Assembly (NCBI GenBank): GCA_947466515.1
Contig: CANIEM010000001.1
Coordinates: forward strand, 62,001 to 126,000
DNA length: 64,000 nucleotides
Direction of reading: 5' to 3'
Origin: Verrucomicrobia subdivision 6 bacterium
GTDB lineage: Bacteria > Verrucomicrobiota > Verrucomicrobiia > Methylacidiphilales > Verrucolacustridaceae
Part shown: one piece after another, positions 52,496 to 61,094 of the stretch
How the letters are laid out: the number at the start of each line of letters is the position of its first letter
How positions within the stretch are numbered: the first letter of the stretch is position 1
Translations under genes and position numbers: made by a program
Notes under the pieces: model-generated
The model's input: only the letters and a program-made list of their open reading frames with translations
What the model was told of the DNA's origin: nothing
The model's database searches: none

Positions 52496-53319
52496 TTCTC
52501 CTTTTGGCAGGCGGTGAGGGCGTCCTGAATCGGAGTGAGATAGGGATGCCACATTTTTTCCCATTCGAGCGATACGGCTCCGTCAAAGTTGTCCTTACGG
52601 AGGAGGTCGAGAACTTGGCGGGCGGGCATTTCGCCGGTTCCGGGCAGGACATAGGTGTAGGGGTGGCGGGCGGAGGGTTGGAGGATGCTGTCCTTGATGT
52701 GGACGTGGCGGGTGTGGGGCTTGAGATGTTTCCAACTATCGGCGGGTGTTTCTCCAGCGAGGCGCCAGGTGTGGTGGGAGTCCCAGATGATCGGATGGGT
52801 GCGGCCGAGGAGTTCGAAAAGCTTGAGGAGGGGAGGTGAGGCGGAGAAGGCGTCGTGGGTTTCGATGAGGATTTCGACCTGCCAGCTGTTTTTCTTTTTT
52901 TGTTCCTGCCACCAGTTCAGGACTTCCACGGCTTGGCGGTAGTTTTCGTCTGTGAGGGGGGTGCCCCAGGTGCCGCCTCCGAAGATGCGAAGGTAGGGAG
53001 TGCCGATCTGCTCGGCGAGTTGGGCAAAGGAGAGAAGAGTGGTGCGCCCGGCTTCGGTGTCGCCGACGAGTTTAAAGGAGGTGCCGAGGACGCGGGCGGG
53101 ATGGCTGGCAAGGGAAGTGCGGATAGCGGGGAGGCCACCGGGTTGTTCGGGGAGATAGGTGGGGAGATCGATCCGGTTTTCGAGAGAGCGGAGTTCGAGG
53201 CAGTCGATGGAGAAATGGTCGGCGAGGGCTAGGACTTGGGGAAGATTGAGCTCCGTGCATCCCATTGTAGAAAAGCAGCTGAGAAAGGGGCGAGGGTTAC
53301 GTGGCGCGGTCATAGACAT
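52486..53319 (-). CDS. Sugar phosphate isomerase/epimerase (TIM barrel)
   Basis: This 277-residue AP-endonuclease-2-type TIM barrel matches the xylose-isomerase-like family: ELRSLENRIDLP, ILIETHDAFSA, PIIWDSHHTW, HVHIKDSIL and GAVSLEWEKMWHP supply the metal-binding Glu/Asp/His. It probably isomerises a sugar or inositol derivative inside the cell. It overlaps the dehydrogenase gene by 23 bp and DUF2264 by 10 bp. Confidence 0.83.
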   Translation of the reverse strand: MSMTAPRNPRPFLSCFSTMGCTELNLPQVLALADHFSIDCLELRSLENRIDLPTYLPEQPGGLPAIRTSLASHPARVLGTSFKLVGDTEAGRTTLLSFAQLAEQIGTPYLRIFGGGTWGTPLTDENYRQAVEVLNWWQEQKKKNSWQVEILIETHDAFSASPPLLKLFELLGRTHPIIWDSHHTWRLAGETPADSWKHLKPHTRHVHIKDSILQPSARHPYTYVLPGTGEMPARQVLDLLRKDNFDGAVSLEWEKMWHPYLTPIQDALTACQKEKWW

Positions 53320-54319
53320 CGAGGGTAATCAAAGATTGAAGAGGTTTGCCCTGAAGGAAGCTCTGGAGATTCTCGATGGCGAAAGAGGCGGTATCTTGAC
53401 GGCGGTCCTTGGTGGGGCCGGCGATATGGGGAAGGAGGGCGATGTTGGAGAGACCGCGGAGGGGGGAGTCTTTGGGAAGGGGTTCGGTTTCGTAAACATC
53501 GAGGCCGATTTGGAGGTCGGACACGCGTTCACGGGCAACACGGATCAGGGCGGCTTCGTCGACGACGGCGCCACGACCGATGTTGATGAAAGTGCCGCCG
53601 GGGCGGATCGAGCGAAGGAGTTTTTCGGTCACGATATGGTGATTTTTTTCGGTGTAGGGGGCGAGTTCGACAATGATGTCGTGTTGGGTGAAAAGGTTTT
53701 CGAGGGAGGTTGAGCGGGTGACGCCATATTTCTGAAAGACGGCATCTGGGACGCTGGGGGAGAAGGCGGAGATGGAGACACCGAAAGGACGGAGGAGGGG
53801 GATTAGTTCTTGGGCGATAGCGCCGAAACCGTGGAGGCCGATGCTTCGACAGAAGAGGCTTTGGGTAACGGTTTTCATGCCGTCTTTCCAGGCTCCGTCT
53901 CGGTGCATGGCGACGTTCCAGTGAGCGGAACGGCGCATGGCGGAGAGAATGAGGAGGAGACCGCATTCGGAGATGGTGCGGCTGACCGAGTTGCCCCAGT
54001 TGGTCACTTGTAGACCTTTTTCGATGAGAGTGCGGGGGACTAATTTGCGGACGCTACCTGCGAGATAGGCGACGTAGCGGAGTTGGCCTGGACCTCCGAC
54101 GGGAAGATGGGAGGGAAGAGGGGGGCAACCCCAAGCGCAGAGAAGGGCTTCAGCTTTTGAATCGACGATCTGTTTCGGCCAACTGGCGGGATCGGCTAGG
54201 GGAAGAGGAAGCAGTGCTTGGCGCAGGGAAAGGGAATCGAGATTTGCCTGTACTGAGCTAGGTAAAAAATCATCCCGCTCGGCTTGAGTGAGGGCAGTAA
54301 GGACAACTGGAGCAGACAT
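53297..54319 (-). CDS. D-2-hydroxyacid dehydrogenase family protein
   Basis: The protein has 340 residues. The substrate lobe surrounds a Rossmann NAD domain with SIGLHGFGAIAQELIPLLRPFG, INIGRGAVVDEAAL and DVYETEP. The catalytic Arg (ELAPYTEKN to FINIGRG region) and His (LLPHIAG) fit. Starts are GTG 54322 or ATG 54319; the ATG is used. It is the first gene of the minus-strand operon and would oxidise or reduce a 2-hydroxyacid or sugar acid from glycan breakdown. Confidence 0.85.
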   Translation of the reverse strand: MSAPVVLTALTQAERDDFLPSSVQANLDSLSLRQALLPLPLADPASWPKQIVDSKAEALLCAWGCPPLPSHLPVGGPGQLRYVAYLAGSVRKLVPRTLIEKGLQVTNWGNSVSRTISECGLLLILSAMRRSAHWNVAMHRDGAWKDGMKTVTQSLFCRSIGLHGFGAIAQELIPLLRPFGVSISAFSPSVPDAVFQKYGVTRSTSLENLFTQHDIIVELAPYTEKNHHIVTEKLLRSIRPGGTFINIGRGAVVDEAALIRVARERVSDLQIGLDVYETEPLPKDSPLRGLSNIALLPHIAGPTKDRRQDTASFAIENLQSFLQGKPLQSLITLDVYDRAT

Positions 54320-54322
54320 CAC

Positions 54323-54483
54323 GAGAACCTATGGGAAAAAGTGAGGTGAATCACGCAAAAGTAATATTGCGAATCGAAGTTCATTTATATCTTAGAGTGG
54401 GGAGGGGATAGAGAAATTAATAAAAAATGTTTTACCCGTTATCCAAGTGTATCTTTTTCGTATAAAATAAGGTACGCTTGTAC
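54323..54483. promoter_or_regulatory. Divergent promoter region of the glycan locus
   Basis: This AT-rich 161-bp gap holds promoters for both the minus-strand dehydrogenase operon and the plus-strand sulfatase operon. TATAAA at 54461-54466 is a candidate -10 for the latter, and no good -35 is seen. The decamer TTTACCCGTT (54431-54440) matches, inverted, 6584-6593 upstream of the giant protease. AAGTGTA (54445-54451) and TACGCTT (54473-54479) form an imperfect inverted repeat that may be an operator. Confidence 0.4.
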
Positions 54484-56016
54484 ATGAAAAAATTCCTATT
54501 AACTCTCTGTTTTGGATTGCTACTTTGTCATTTGGGAGTTCAAGGGGCGACGCAGCGTCCGAATGTTCTTTTTATTGCAGTGGATGATCTGAAACCTGTC
54601 CTGGGCTGTTACGGAGATAAGCTGGCGAAGACCCCGAACATGGACAAGTTAGCGGCGCGCGGGATGTTGTTTGAAAAGGCGTATGTGAATCAGGCGGTGT
54701 GTGCGCCTTCGCGCAACTCTTTGATGCTGGGCATCCGACCTCAAACGATGGGGCTTTATGATTTGAAGACCTATTTCCGCGATATTCCGCCTTATTCCAA
54801 CGCCGTCACCATGGGTCAGACCTTCATGAAAAATGGGTATGTAGCCCAATCGCTAGGAAAAATTTACCATGCGAGTTTGAACGACAAGGCTTCTTGGTCG
54901 ATTCCGAGTTGGGAAGCTAAGGGCGAGACCTATGCCATCGAGGAAAACCGCTCTCCTATGGGAGAAAAAAAAGGAACTACGACTGAGGCCGGGGAAGTTG
55001 AAGACAATTACTATGCTGATGGAAAAATTGCGGATGAAGCCGTGGTGCGCCTGAAGCAGTTCAAGGCAAAGCCTGAGCAACCGTTTCTCATGATGGTGGG
55101 CTTTCACAAGCCTCATCTGCCCTTTGTGGCTCCCAAAAAATATTGGGATCAGTTTAAGCCCGAGCAATTTTCTTTGCCAGAGTTTCGGACGGCTCCTGAG
55201 GGTTCGCCCGCCTATGCTCTCGGAGAGTCGGGAGAGATCATGCAGTATCAGAAGTTGCCGGTGGATAAATTACCGTTCCCAGATGATTTCGCCCGCCACT
55301 TGATTCACGGATATTATGCGGCGACGAGCTATACCGATGCGCAGATTGGAAAAGTGATCGCGGCACTGGACGAGCTGGGTATGGCAGAGAATACGATCAT
55401 TGTTCTTTGGGGGGATCACGGTTGGCATCTGGGAGATCACGGGAAATGGTGCAAACACACCAACTACGAGGAGGCGACTCGGATTCCGATTTTGATCAGC
55501 GGTCCTGAGATTAAACCGGGTCAACGCACCTCTGCCCTGATCGAAACGGTTGATCTCTATCCCACTCTGTTGGAGTTGACTGGGCAGTCTACTCCGGAGA
55601 CCGGAATTCCAGGAATGGGTTTGGATGGGAAAAGCGTGGTACCGATTTTGAAGGATCCGAAAGCGAAGGTGAACGACTATGTGTTTCATGCGTATCCGCG
55701 AGCAGAAAAAACGGATGATACGAAGAGGAAACTGATCGGAAGGGCAGTGAGGAATGATCGATATCGTCTGGTCGAGTGGAAAGAGCCTAACGATCCGGCA
55801 GAGAAAGCGGCCATCGAGCTGTACGACTATCAGACCGATCCGCTGGAGAAAAAGAATCTGGCCAAAGAGAATCCTGATTTAGTCGCCCAGCTTCGAGCTG
55901 TTTTGGCTAAACTCCCCGAGGCCAAACCCCAAATGGGTGGTGAAGGCGCCCCCGAATCAGGGTACGAAAAGAAGGCTAAGAAAAAGAAGAAGGATAAGGC
56001 AGGGGACGGCGAGTAA
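54484..56016 (+). CDS. Secreted sulfatase, iduronate-2-sulfatase-like
   Basis: The protein has 510 residues with a signal peptide (ends GVQGATQ). The S1 sulfatase active site is VCAPSRNSLMLG with Cys for formylglycine conversion. Metal ligands appear in VLFIAVDDLKP and LWGDHGWHLGDHGKW. The VGFHKPHLPF block and length fit the iduronate-2-sulfatase-like subfamily (S1_7). The C-terminus is a Lys-rich tail (KKAKKKKKDKAGDGE). ATG 54484 is preferred over TTG 54478. It removes sulfate from a glycan in the periplasm or at the surface. Confidence 0.9.
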   Translation: MKKFLLTLCFGLLLCHLGVQGATQRPNVLFIAVDDLKPVLGCYGDKLAKTPNMDKLAARGMLFEKAYVNQAVCAPSRNSLMLGIRPQTMGLYDLKTYFRDIPPYSNAVTMGQTFMKNGYVAQSLGKIYHASLNDKASWSIPSWEAKGETYAIEENRSPMGEKKGTTTEAGEVEDNYYADGKIADEAVVRLKQFKAKPEQPFLMMVGFHKPHLPFVAPKKYWDQFKPEQFSLPEFRTAPEGSPAYALGESGEIMQYQKLPVDKLPFPDDFARHLIHGYYAATSYTDAQIGKVIAALDELGMAENTIIVLWGDHGWHLGDHGKWCKHTNYEEATRIPILISGPEIKPGQRTSALIETVDLYPTLLELTGQSTPETGIPGMGLDGKSVVPILKDPKAKVNDYVFHAYPRAEKTDDTKRKLIGRAVRNDRYRLVEWKEPNDPAEKAAIELYDYQTDPLEKKNLAKENPDLVAQLRAVLAKLPEAKPQMGGEGAPESGYEKKAKKKKKDKAGDGE

Positions 56017-56033
56017 AACAAAGAGGATCATTC

Positions 56034-57392
56034 ATGAAAAAATGTTTATCTGTCTTATTGGTCTTGGGTTTGGGATGCCTTGCACAGGCTGTGGAAACCG
56101 CCACTCCAAAAGCGACAGGGGCGAATAAGCCGAACATCATTTTCATTCTATCGGATGACTTAGGGGCCGATATCCTGAGCTGTTTCGGTTCGGATCAGTA
56201 CAAGACACCCAACCTGGATGCGTTAGCGGCAGGGGGAACGAAGTTTACCCATACTTACGCCGCGCCACTTTGTGGTCCTTCTCGTGCGCTGATTTTGACA
56301 GGACGATATGCGTTTCGCACGGGTGCAGTGAATCAGGACAAGACGGGAGTGTTTACTCCTCAACAAGAGACCATGATGCCGAAAATCCTCAAGGAAGCGG
56401 GCTATGTCTCAGCCTCCTTCGGGAAGTGGGGACAACTGCCCCTCATGCCCTCGGATTTCGGTTTCGATGAATATCTGACCTTTAAGGGGAGCGGCATCTA
56501 TTGGAACACTCAGCCTAAGGGGAAGGATTATACCCTCAACGGGAAACTGGTGGAGCTCAAGGATAAGGAGTACATGCCCGATTTGCTGCAGAAGCAGGTG
56601 GTCGACTTTATCACCCGCAACCAGGACAGACCTTTTTATCTCTACTATTCAATGTCCCATATCCATGCGGACATTCTTCCGACCCCCGATAGTAAAGAGG
56701 GGGCCACTGATAAGGAGCTGTACGCAGATAACATTGTTTACCACGACAAGTTGATCGGGCAGCTGATTGCGGAGTTGGAAAAGCTAAAATTACGGGAGAA
56801 GACGCTGATTGTTTATGTTGGCGACAATGGAACGGCTAAAGGCGGGGCGGCGATTTCCACGGTGGGCGGGAAAAAGATTAATGGATCGAAGGGGTCGATG
56901 CTGGAAGGGGGAAGTTTGGTTCCGATGATCGTGAACTGGCCTGGCACCACTCCAACTGGCCAAGTGTGTCCGGATATGATCGATTTTTCGGATTACGTAC
57001 CCACGTTTGCGGCAGTCGCAGGAGCCAAACTTCCTGAAAATGTGATCATCGACGGTCACAGTTTCCTGCCTCAGATCAAAGGTGAGAAGGGGACGCCCCG
57101 CGAGTGGGCCTATGTGCAGTTGGCTCGGATGTGGTATGTGCGAGACATGAACTGGAAGTTGAATGAAAAAGGTGAGTTGTACGACATGAGTGGCGCTCCG
57201 TTTGAGGAGAAGCTTGTGTCTGCGGACAGAACCGATCCCGTGGCGGTAGCGGAACGGGCCAAACTCCAAGCAGCCCTGGACAAATTAAATCCTGCTGGCG
57301 GGATCCTCGATGACGGTGATGGGACGGGTCGGCACGGCGGGAAAAAAGAAAAAAAGAAGAGTAAGAAAGAGACAGCCGAGCCTGCTGAATAA
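56034..57392 (+). CDS. Secreted sulfatase (S1 family)
   Basis: The protein has 452 residues with a signal peptide (ends CLAQAVE). The S1 signature is LCGPSRALILTGRY with Cys for formylglycine; metal ligands appear in IIFILSDDLGADI and YVGDNGTAKGG. It is shorter than the first sulfatase and lacks its C-terminal subdomain, so the two probably attack different sulfate positions. The C-terminus is Lys-rich (KKEKKKSKKETAEPAE). It lies 17 bp after the first sulfatase gene. A formylglycine-generating enzyme is not in the window. Confidence 0.9.
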   Translation: MKKCLSVLLVLGLGCLAQAVETATPKATGANKPNIIFILSDDLGADILSCFGSDQYKTPNLDALAAGGTKFTHTYAAPLCGPSRALILTGRYAFRTGAVNQDKTGVFTPQQETMMPKILKEAGYVSASFGKWGQLPLMPSDFGFDEYLTFKGSGIYWNTQPKGKDYTLNGKLVELKDKEYMPDLLQKQVVDFITRNQDRPFYLYYSMSHIHADILPTPDSKEGATDKELYADNIVYHDKLIGQLIAELEKLKLREKTLIVYVGDNGTAKGGAAISTVGGKKINGSKGSMLEGGSLVPMIVNWPGTTPTGQVCPDMIDFSDYVPTFAAVAGAKLPENVIIDGHSFLPQIKGEKGTPREWAYVQLARMWYVRDMNWKLNEKGELYDMSGAPFEEKLVSADRTDPVAVAERAKLQAALDKLNPAGGILDDGDGTGRHGGKKEKKKSKKETAEPAE

Positions 57393-57419
57393 ACTGAATT
57401 CTTCGGTTAATTTTCCGAG

Positions 57420-58148
57420 ATGATACGTCCCAAGTTATTTTACGCTCTTTTCCTTCTGGGAGTGTGCCCTTGGGGTGTGCAGGCAGAGGAGGCGCTTTTT
57501 CAGGATGATTTCTCGGGGGATCTTTCCCGTTGGGTGGTGGAGCAGACTCCGAGTGGCAAAACGCAGGTTATCGACGGGGAGTTGGATATTGATGATGCTC
57601 CTGGGTCGGAGGACAAGGGTGGGTGCACAGTTTGGTTTAAGGAGAAGATGTCGGGACCGATCCGAATTTCTTATGATGCCACCATGGTACAAAAGGGGGG
57701 TCCGAACGATAGGATCAGCGATCTGAACTGCTTCTGGATGGCGAGTGATCCTAAAAACCCTGATAACCTTTTTGTCGGATCGAAAGGGCGGAGTGGAGCT
57801 TTTAAGAAGTATGATCCACTAAGGACCTACTACGTGGGCTACGGGGCGAACGAGAATGCGACGACTCGTTTTCGAAGGTATCCGCGTCCGAGGGATGACA
57901 AAGCCTTGAAACCAGAATTCGACTTGAGCGATGGCAAATACATGAATGTTGGTAATAAAACGATAAAGATTGAGTTGGTTGCAGATGGGCAGAAGATTCA
58001 GTTTCTGCGGGATGGGGAGTTGATTTTTACCTTTGAGGATCCAGACCCGCTGCGCGAGGGATGGTTTGGATTTCGGACTACTCGGAGCCATATTCGTTTT
58101 GACAATTTCAAGGTAACCCGAATCCCAGCCCAAGGAGAAAAGAAATGA
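57420..58148 (+). CDS. Secreted DUF6250-like/concanavalin-fold protein
   Basis: The protein has 242 residues with a signal peptide (ends GVQAEE). The fold looks like a jelly-roll lectin or glucanase: ALFQDDFSGDLSRWVVEQTP, TVWFKEKMSGPIRISYDA, RISDLNCFWMASDP, TRFRRYPRPRDD and GWFGFRTTRSHIRFDNFKV. The pattern matches the DUF6250/DUF1961 group seen in polysaccharide loci. It is probably glycan binding or cleaving. It overlaps the PL6 gene by 4 bp. Confidence 0.78.
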   Translation: MIRPKLFYALFLLGVCPWGVQAEEALFQDDFSGDLSRWVVEQTPSGKTQVIDGELDIDDAPGSEDKGGCTVWFKEKMSGPIRISYDATMVQKGGPNDRISDLNCFWMASDPKNPDNLFVGSKGRSGAFKKYDPLRTYYVGYGANENATTRFRRYPRPRDDKALKPEFDLSDGKYMNVGNKTIKIELVADGQKIQFLRDGELIFTFEDPDPLREGWFGFRTTRSHIRFDNFKVTRIPAQGEKK

Positions 58149-59653
58149 ATAAAACCATCCTCGCAATACTTCTGCTTAGTTTTTCAAGCTTATGGGCTAG
58201 GGATATTCCTGTGCCAAATGTTGCGGCCCTATCTGGTGCTTTAGGTTCAGCTGGTCCAGGAGATGTCCTCGTTTTGGCCAAGGGAAGCTGGTTGGATGCG
58301 GTGATCAAAGTGGAACGTGGTGGTTCAGAGCAAAACCCGTTGACGATTCGAGCCGAGAGTCCTGGGGAGACGATTTTGGCGGGGGGATCTCAGCTAGAAA
58401 TCAATGCCCCTTACGTGTTGGTGGACGGCCTTTACTTTTTTAAGGGAGTGATCGAATCGGAAAAATTTTCTGTGATTCATTTCAAATCCCACCATGGGAC
58501 GGTGCGCAACTGCGCCATTGTGGATTACAATCCACCTGAGTTCGAGGATGAGTACTACTGGGCGTATTTTAGCGGGGATAACAATCTTCTGGAAAAATGT
58601 TACTTCAAGGGAAAGAACAACATGCATCCTCTTTTGGGTAATGCGATTGATGGGAGTCGAACGAACACCGTACGGAGCTGTTATTTTAAGAATATTCCCT
58701 ACGAAGATGGTAATGGGCGGGAGATCTTGCGGATGTGGGGCCCTGGTAAATTCGATCCGAAAGATAAGGATGGAGCTTTCTGCGTAGTGGAAGGAAATCT
58801 CTTTGAAGGCGCGGATGGGGAAGGGACGGAAATCATTTCGTTGAAGTCCAACTACAATCAGGTTCTGAGTAATACGATTGTTGCCAGTCGCGGGTGCCTC
58901 AATATCCGGCAGGGCTCTCACAATCTGGTGAAGGGAAATGTTTTGCTGGGTAAGGGTGTGGTAGGGGCGCAGGGGTTGCGGATGTCAGGTTTCGATAACA
59001 CGGTGGAAGGAAATTACGTTTCAGGTTGCGAATGGGGAATTCGGATTCAGACGGGTGAGTATACGGAATCGGCTTTGACCCCGAGCTACCAGGCGAACAT
59101 GAAGGAAAAAAAGAGTAAAAAAGGGGAATCGACTGAGGTTAATGTGGCCAAGTATCCCCCAGTTCAGGACTTGGTGCTGGCGCGCAATGTTTCGCTCAAT
59201 AATACGGGAGCAGATTTAGAGGTTGGCTTTGCCTACAAGCGGCATTGGCCTGAGAATCAGCTGGTCCTTTTGCCCGAGAATTGTCAGATCAAAGATAATC
59301 AATTTATTCGTTCTGCGGGTGGTGAATCGGTTATTGGCTCAGTGGCTGATACACAACCCCCTTTGGATAAGATTAAGCTGAAGCCGAATCATTTTGAGAA
59401 CAATGTACTCATGGGTGGAACTTGTGCTTACTCACTTGCTTCCTCTGGATTTAAAAGTGAGGCGATTCCAGCTGGGTGGTCGGAGGAAAAAGAGCTGGCA
59501 AACTGGAAGCCCTTAACGCCGGATCAAGTCGGGCCTGAATGGGTCATCACCTTGCGTAAGGCTGGCCAATTCGCGGTGGAGGACGATCTGTCGTGCGCCC
59601 GGGCGCCTTCCGACAAGGCGGAGAAAAAGAAGAAAAAGAAGAAAAAAGATTAG
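58145..59653 (+). CDS. Secreted polysaccharide lyase family 6 (chondroitinase B/alginate lyase type)
   Basis: The protein has 502 residues with a signal peptide (ends LWARD). The right-handed beta-helix opens LSGALGSAGPGDVLVLAKGSW and shows the PL6 core TEIISLKSNYNQVLSNTIVASRGCLNIRQGSHNLVKGN, with Lys and Arg as the likely catalytic base and acid and Glu/Asn for Ca2+. PL6 members cleave alginate or dermatan sulfate. The last residues are a poly-Lys tail (EKKKKKKKKD). ATG overlaps the DUF6250-like stop. Confidence 0.88.
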   Translation: MNKTILAILLLSFSSLWARDIPVPNVAALSGALGSAGPGDVLVLAKGSWLDAVIKVERGGSEQNPLTIRAESPGETILAGGSQLEINAPYVLVDGLYFFKGVIESEKFSVIHFKSHHGTVRNCAIVDYNPPEFEDEYYWAYFSGDNNLLEKCYFKGKNNMHPLLGNAIDGSRTNTVRSCYFKNIPYEDGNGREILRMWGPGKFDPKDKDGAFCVVEGNLFEGADGEGTEIISLKSNYNQVLSNTIVASRGCLNIRQGSHNLVKGNVLLGKGVVGAQGLRMSGFDNTVEGNYVSGCEWGIRIQTGEYTESALTPSYQANMKEKKSKKGESTEVNVAKYPPVQDLVLARNVSLNNTGADLEVGFAYKRHWPENQLVLLPENCQIKDNQFIRSAGGESVIGSVADTQPPLDKIKLKPNHFENNVLMGGTCAYSLASSGFKSEAIPAGWSEEKELANWKPLTPDQVGPEWVITLRKAGQFAVEDDLSCARAPSDKAEKKKKKKKKD

Positions 59654-60822
59654 GTTGGACGAATGCCGAGAGCGGCACGGACGGTCTGCTCGAAGGTTGC
59701 GGTTGGGTCGAGCATGGAAATCTCGACTCGAAGGAAGAGGACGGGGATATCGCGTGGAGGGAAGGGCGGAAAGCGGACGGAATCCTTTTCGGTGGTAATA
59801 AGGGCGAGGCCGCGACGAGCTCGGGTGCGGGTAAGGGCATTTTCGATTTCCGAAGCGTAGAAGCGATGATGATCGGCAAAGGATCGTTGATAGACAATCT
59901 CGGCTCCTAGTTTGACAAGGCCGGCAAAGAAGCTTTCAGGTACGGCTATACCCGCGAGGGCTCCGACGCGGAGTCCTTGGAGAAAGGCGAGGGGCTGTTT
60001 TTCTCCTGTCAGGACATTTTCTAGGTGAAGAGGATGATGGCTGCAGGGGTGGATGGGGGCGTGACGATTATGGCGGCGAATGCTTTTTTCGAGCTCCGCA
60101 TGGTCGGTTCCAAGGCATTTGGTTAGGAGGATCAGATCGGCGCGACGTAGAGCATCGGGAGGCTCTCGAAGAACTCCGCGAGGTAAAACATGCTTATTGC
60201 CGAAAGGATTCTGTCGATCGACGAGAAGGAGGTTAAAGCGATCGCCAAGGCGGAGGTACTGGAAGCCGTCATCGAGAAGAAGGGTGTCAGCTCGGTAGTT
60301 TCGGATGGCGTAGCGGGCACTTTTGACTCGGTCGGAATCGACGAGCACGGCGACGCCGGGGAGATTGCGGGCGAGCATGAAGGGCTCGTCTCCTGCTTGG
60401 GCAGAATCGAGGAGGACCGAATTACCGTCCGAAACAACGCGGGGGGGAGAGGGGATCCGACCTGGAAGAAACTTATCGGCTAAACGGGTGAGGAGAGGTT
60501 TGGGGGCGCTTTTGTATCCACGACTGAGGATGGCGACGCGGCGGCCTGCTTCGTGGAGAGAGCGGGCAAGTTTCTCGACGACGGGAGTCTTGCCGGTGCC
60601 ACCTACAGTGAGGTTGCCGACGCTGATGACCATGACGCCGACGGAGTATCGGCGGAAGACGGCATCTTGATAGAAGCGGGCGCGCAGACGCATGATCCCT
60701 GCATAAATAGTTGCGAGGAAGAGAAGGAATGGTTTAAGGAGGGAGGCGCGGCGGCCTGCCGCACGATCGAGGATGACATCGGTGGCAAACTGTTCGAGTG
60801 ATTCGAGAGCCTTGATTGCCAT
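59650..60822 (-). CDS. lpxK: Tetraacyldisaccharide 4'-kinase
   Basis: This 390-residue enzyme phosphorylates lipid A precursor at the 4' position. It has an N-terminal hydrophobic membrane-association segment (about 27-50), Walker A SVGNLTVGGTGKTP, ILSRGYKS, the LLLDDGFQY block and LITTEKDSVR. Its presence shows that this organism makes lipid A. It overlaps the convergent PL6 gene by 4 bp. Confidence 0.94.
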   Translation of the reverse strand: MAIKALESLEQFATDVILDRAAGRRASLLKPFLLFLATIYAGIMRLRARFYQDAVFRRYSVGVMVISVGNLTVGGTGKTPVVEKLARSLHEAGRRVAILSRGYKSAPKPLLTRLADKFLPGRIPSPPRVVSDGNSVLLDSAQAGDEPFMLARNLPGVAVLVDSDRVKSARYAIRNYRADTLLLDDGFQYLRLGDRFNLLLVDRQNPFGNKHVLPRGVLREPPDALRRADLILLTKCLGTDHAELEKSIRRHNRHAPIHPCSHHPLHLENVLTGEKQPLAFLQGLRVGALAGIAVPESFFAGLVKLGAEIVYQRSFADHHRFYASEIENALTRTRARRGLALITTEKDSVRFPPFPPRDIPVLFLRVEISMLDPTATFEQTVRAALGIRPT

Positions 60823-61094
60823 GGAAGTAAGGTGGAGATTTTATGGTCAAAGGTTGAGAAAATTCGTTACCGCGCGGGTTGCCAACCTCAATAATCGACT
60901 CATACTCTTCTCTCTCTTGATCTCTTTATTCCTTAATCAGCTGGCAGTAGTAGGTGAGACAAAATGGCACACACGGAAGATTCTTACGTGACAAAATGCC
61001 TCACACCGCTATTTGTAAATAGAACAATATGTTGTCAATTAACAAATTACATTAATATAAATATGGCATAGATCTTGCAATAAAGTATACTACT
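60823..61094. promoter_or_regulatory. AT-rich region with candidate dnaK promoter
   Basis: This 272-bp gap between the divergent lpxK and dnaK is strongly AT-rich near dnaK. A candidate sigma-70 site is TTGTCA (61032-61037) with TATAAA (61056-61061), spacing 18 bp, about 34 bp before the ATG at 61095. I see no CIRCE element and no clear heat-shock sigma motif. Confidence 0.4.
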
